Below, in pieces: positions 63,412 to 64,000 of a stretch of 64,000 nucleotides of DNA. Below the pieces are notes generated by a model, which was given only the letters and a program-made list of their open reading frames with translations, did not search any database and had not been told where the DNA came from. Within the stretch, counting starts at the first letter, position 1. The number at the start of each line of letters is the position of its first letter. A program made the translations under genes and the position numbers. Source of the DNA: Cytophagales bacterium (GTDB lineage Bacteria; Bacteroidota; Bacteroidia; Cytophagales; Cyclobacteriaceae); assembly GCA_025359125.1 (NCBI GenBank), contig JANYHI010000037.1, positions 1 to 64,000 on the forward strand. The letters run 5' to 3'.

Positions 63412-64000
63412 ATGATAAATGTTAAGTTCTATTTAGATAAAGCTGATAAAAGCAAAAGGTCTCCAATACATCTTGTAATCAGGCAAAAGGATGTGCAGGT
63501 TAAAGTTTCAACTGGTGAAAAGATTCTGAAAAAGGATTGGGATAGTAAAAATCAGATTGTCAAGGAGTCAGAATATAGCCATAAGTCAATAAATAAGTTC
63601 TTGTCATTTCTGAAACAAGAAGTCGAAAAATATTTTAACCCAGTTCCTCACACACATTTTACAGATAAGAAGGTCAAAGAGAAGATTTTGTCTTTGGTCA
63701 ATAGTCGAAAAGTTAACACTGATGTCAAAATTGTCTGCGAAGACTCTGCTGAATATGAAAGTAAAACAAAGACAACTTTTGTTGATTTGTTTGCCGGAGC
63801 TGGGGGCTTTAGTGAGGGCTTTTTACAAGCGGAACATGGGAGTCGATATTATGATTTTTTGTTGGGAAGTGACATTAATGAGAATTGTGAATTGACCCAC
63901 CTTGCTCGCTATAATTATCAACTTGGAATGGATGCAGAGTTCTTGCGTCAGGATATTACAGAGCCAGACTTTTTGGAAAATTTATTAAAGAAGCTAAAGA
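63412..64000 (+). CDS. Cytosine-5 DNA methyltransferase with integrase-like arm-binding domain, 5' part
   Basis: The visible 196 residues run off the right edge. Residues 1-50 (VKFYLDKADKSKRSPIHLVI, then VKVSTGEKILKKDWDSKNQI) resemble the arm-type DNA-binding domain of Bacteroidota tyrosine recombinases; 55-100 look like the start of the SAM-like core-binding domain. Residues 121-196 are the front of an m5C methylase: motif I FVDLFAGAGGFSEG, motif II GSDINENC, motif III LRQDIT. The catalytic Cys motif lies beyond the window. The ATG at 63412 is the only sensible start; an ATG 12 bases upstream hits a stop at once. Likely part of a restriction or mobile island. Confidence 0.8.
   Translation, partial: MINVKFYLDKADKSKRSPIHLVIRQKDVQVKVSTGEKILKKDWDSKNQIVKESEYSHKSINKFLSFLKQEVEKYFNPVPHTHFTDKKVKEKILSLVNSRKVNTDVKIVCEDSAEYESKTKTTFVDLFAGAGGFSEGFLQAEHGSRYYDFLLGSDINENCELTHLARYNYQLGMDAEFLRQDITEPDFLENLLKKLK

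Overview
The window looks like a chromosomal piece of a member of the Bacteroidota, most likely a cytophagia/Cyclobacteriaceae-like relative. It is AT-rich and lacks clear Shine-Dalgarno sites. Several promoters match the Bacteroidota -7 box TAnnTTTG. Gene content fits: a type IX secretion sorting domain, BshC (bacillithiol), a Bacteroidota-type PcrB/GGGP synthase, LytS/LytTR pairs, the rpmB-rpmG-DUF4295-ftsY block and the DUF6452/DUF6048 pair. GTG and TTG starts are common. No rRNA, tRNA or CRISPR array was seen, and no gene-free stretch exceeds about 280 bases.

Layout. 1-3.2 kb: 3' truncated ileS (minus). 3.2-5.2 kb: a type II restriction-modification pair, converging and overlapping. 5.2-7.7 kb: RND/MMPL exporter. 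7.8-10.3 kb: SGNH-like plus MBOAT O-acyltransferase pair. 10.4-16.5 kb: a compact minus-strand run glyQS, mtfA-like, LURP-like, antitoxin, vapC, dgt and a membrane hydroxylase. 16.6-20.1 kb: histidine kinase, divergent UspA and CPA2 antiporter. 20.1-24.8 kb: biotin carrier, two small membrane proteins, GGGP synthase, then a Kdo cluster (kdsA, a transaldolase-CBS fusion, a KdsC-like phosphatase). 24.9-27.2 kb: frameshifted T9SS cargo gene and a beta-barrel gene with a G8 tract. 27.4-29.4 kb: LytTR/LytS pair. 29.5-35.5 kb: exported proteins, rimO, bshC and a folate cyclo-ligase. 35.5-42.2 kb: agmatine-to-putrescine genes, S9 peptidase, EamA transporter, a second toxin-antitoxin pair, dusB. 42.3-45.5 kb: CPBP protease, cdsA, glutamate dehydrogenase. 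45.8-52.1 kb: anmK, BrkB, thioesterase, mltG, tsaC-like gene, ftsY, ribosomal proteins. 52.2-63.2 kb: TPR histidine kinase, LuxR-type regulator, an exported-protein cluster ending in an OmpA/PD40 protein, and an exported TPR-CHAT protein. 63.4-64 kb: the 5' part of a cytosine methyltransferase fused to an integrase-like arm-binding domain.

Most notable points. (1) In the Kdo cluster, the sugar-isomerase half expected of KdsD is replaced by a transaldolase/fructose-6-phosphate-aldolase fold joined to KdsD-like CBS domains, suggesting another source or control of arabinose-5-phosphate. (2) Two nearly identical palindromes, ATCCGTNNTAGTACGGA, lie about 8 kb apart, one just after the LuxR-type regulator gene and one before the CHAT gene, suggesting one regulon. 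(3) The integrase-arm/methyltransferase fusion is preceded by four GTCCG repeats. (4) Two toxin-antitoxin pairs share antitoxin N-termini but carry unrelated toxins, and each overlaps the housekeeping gene downstream.
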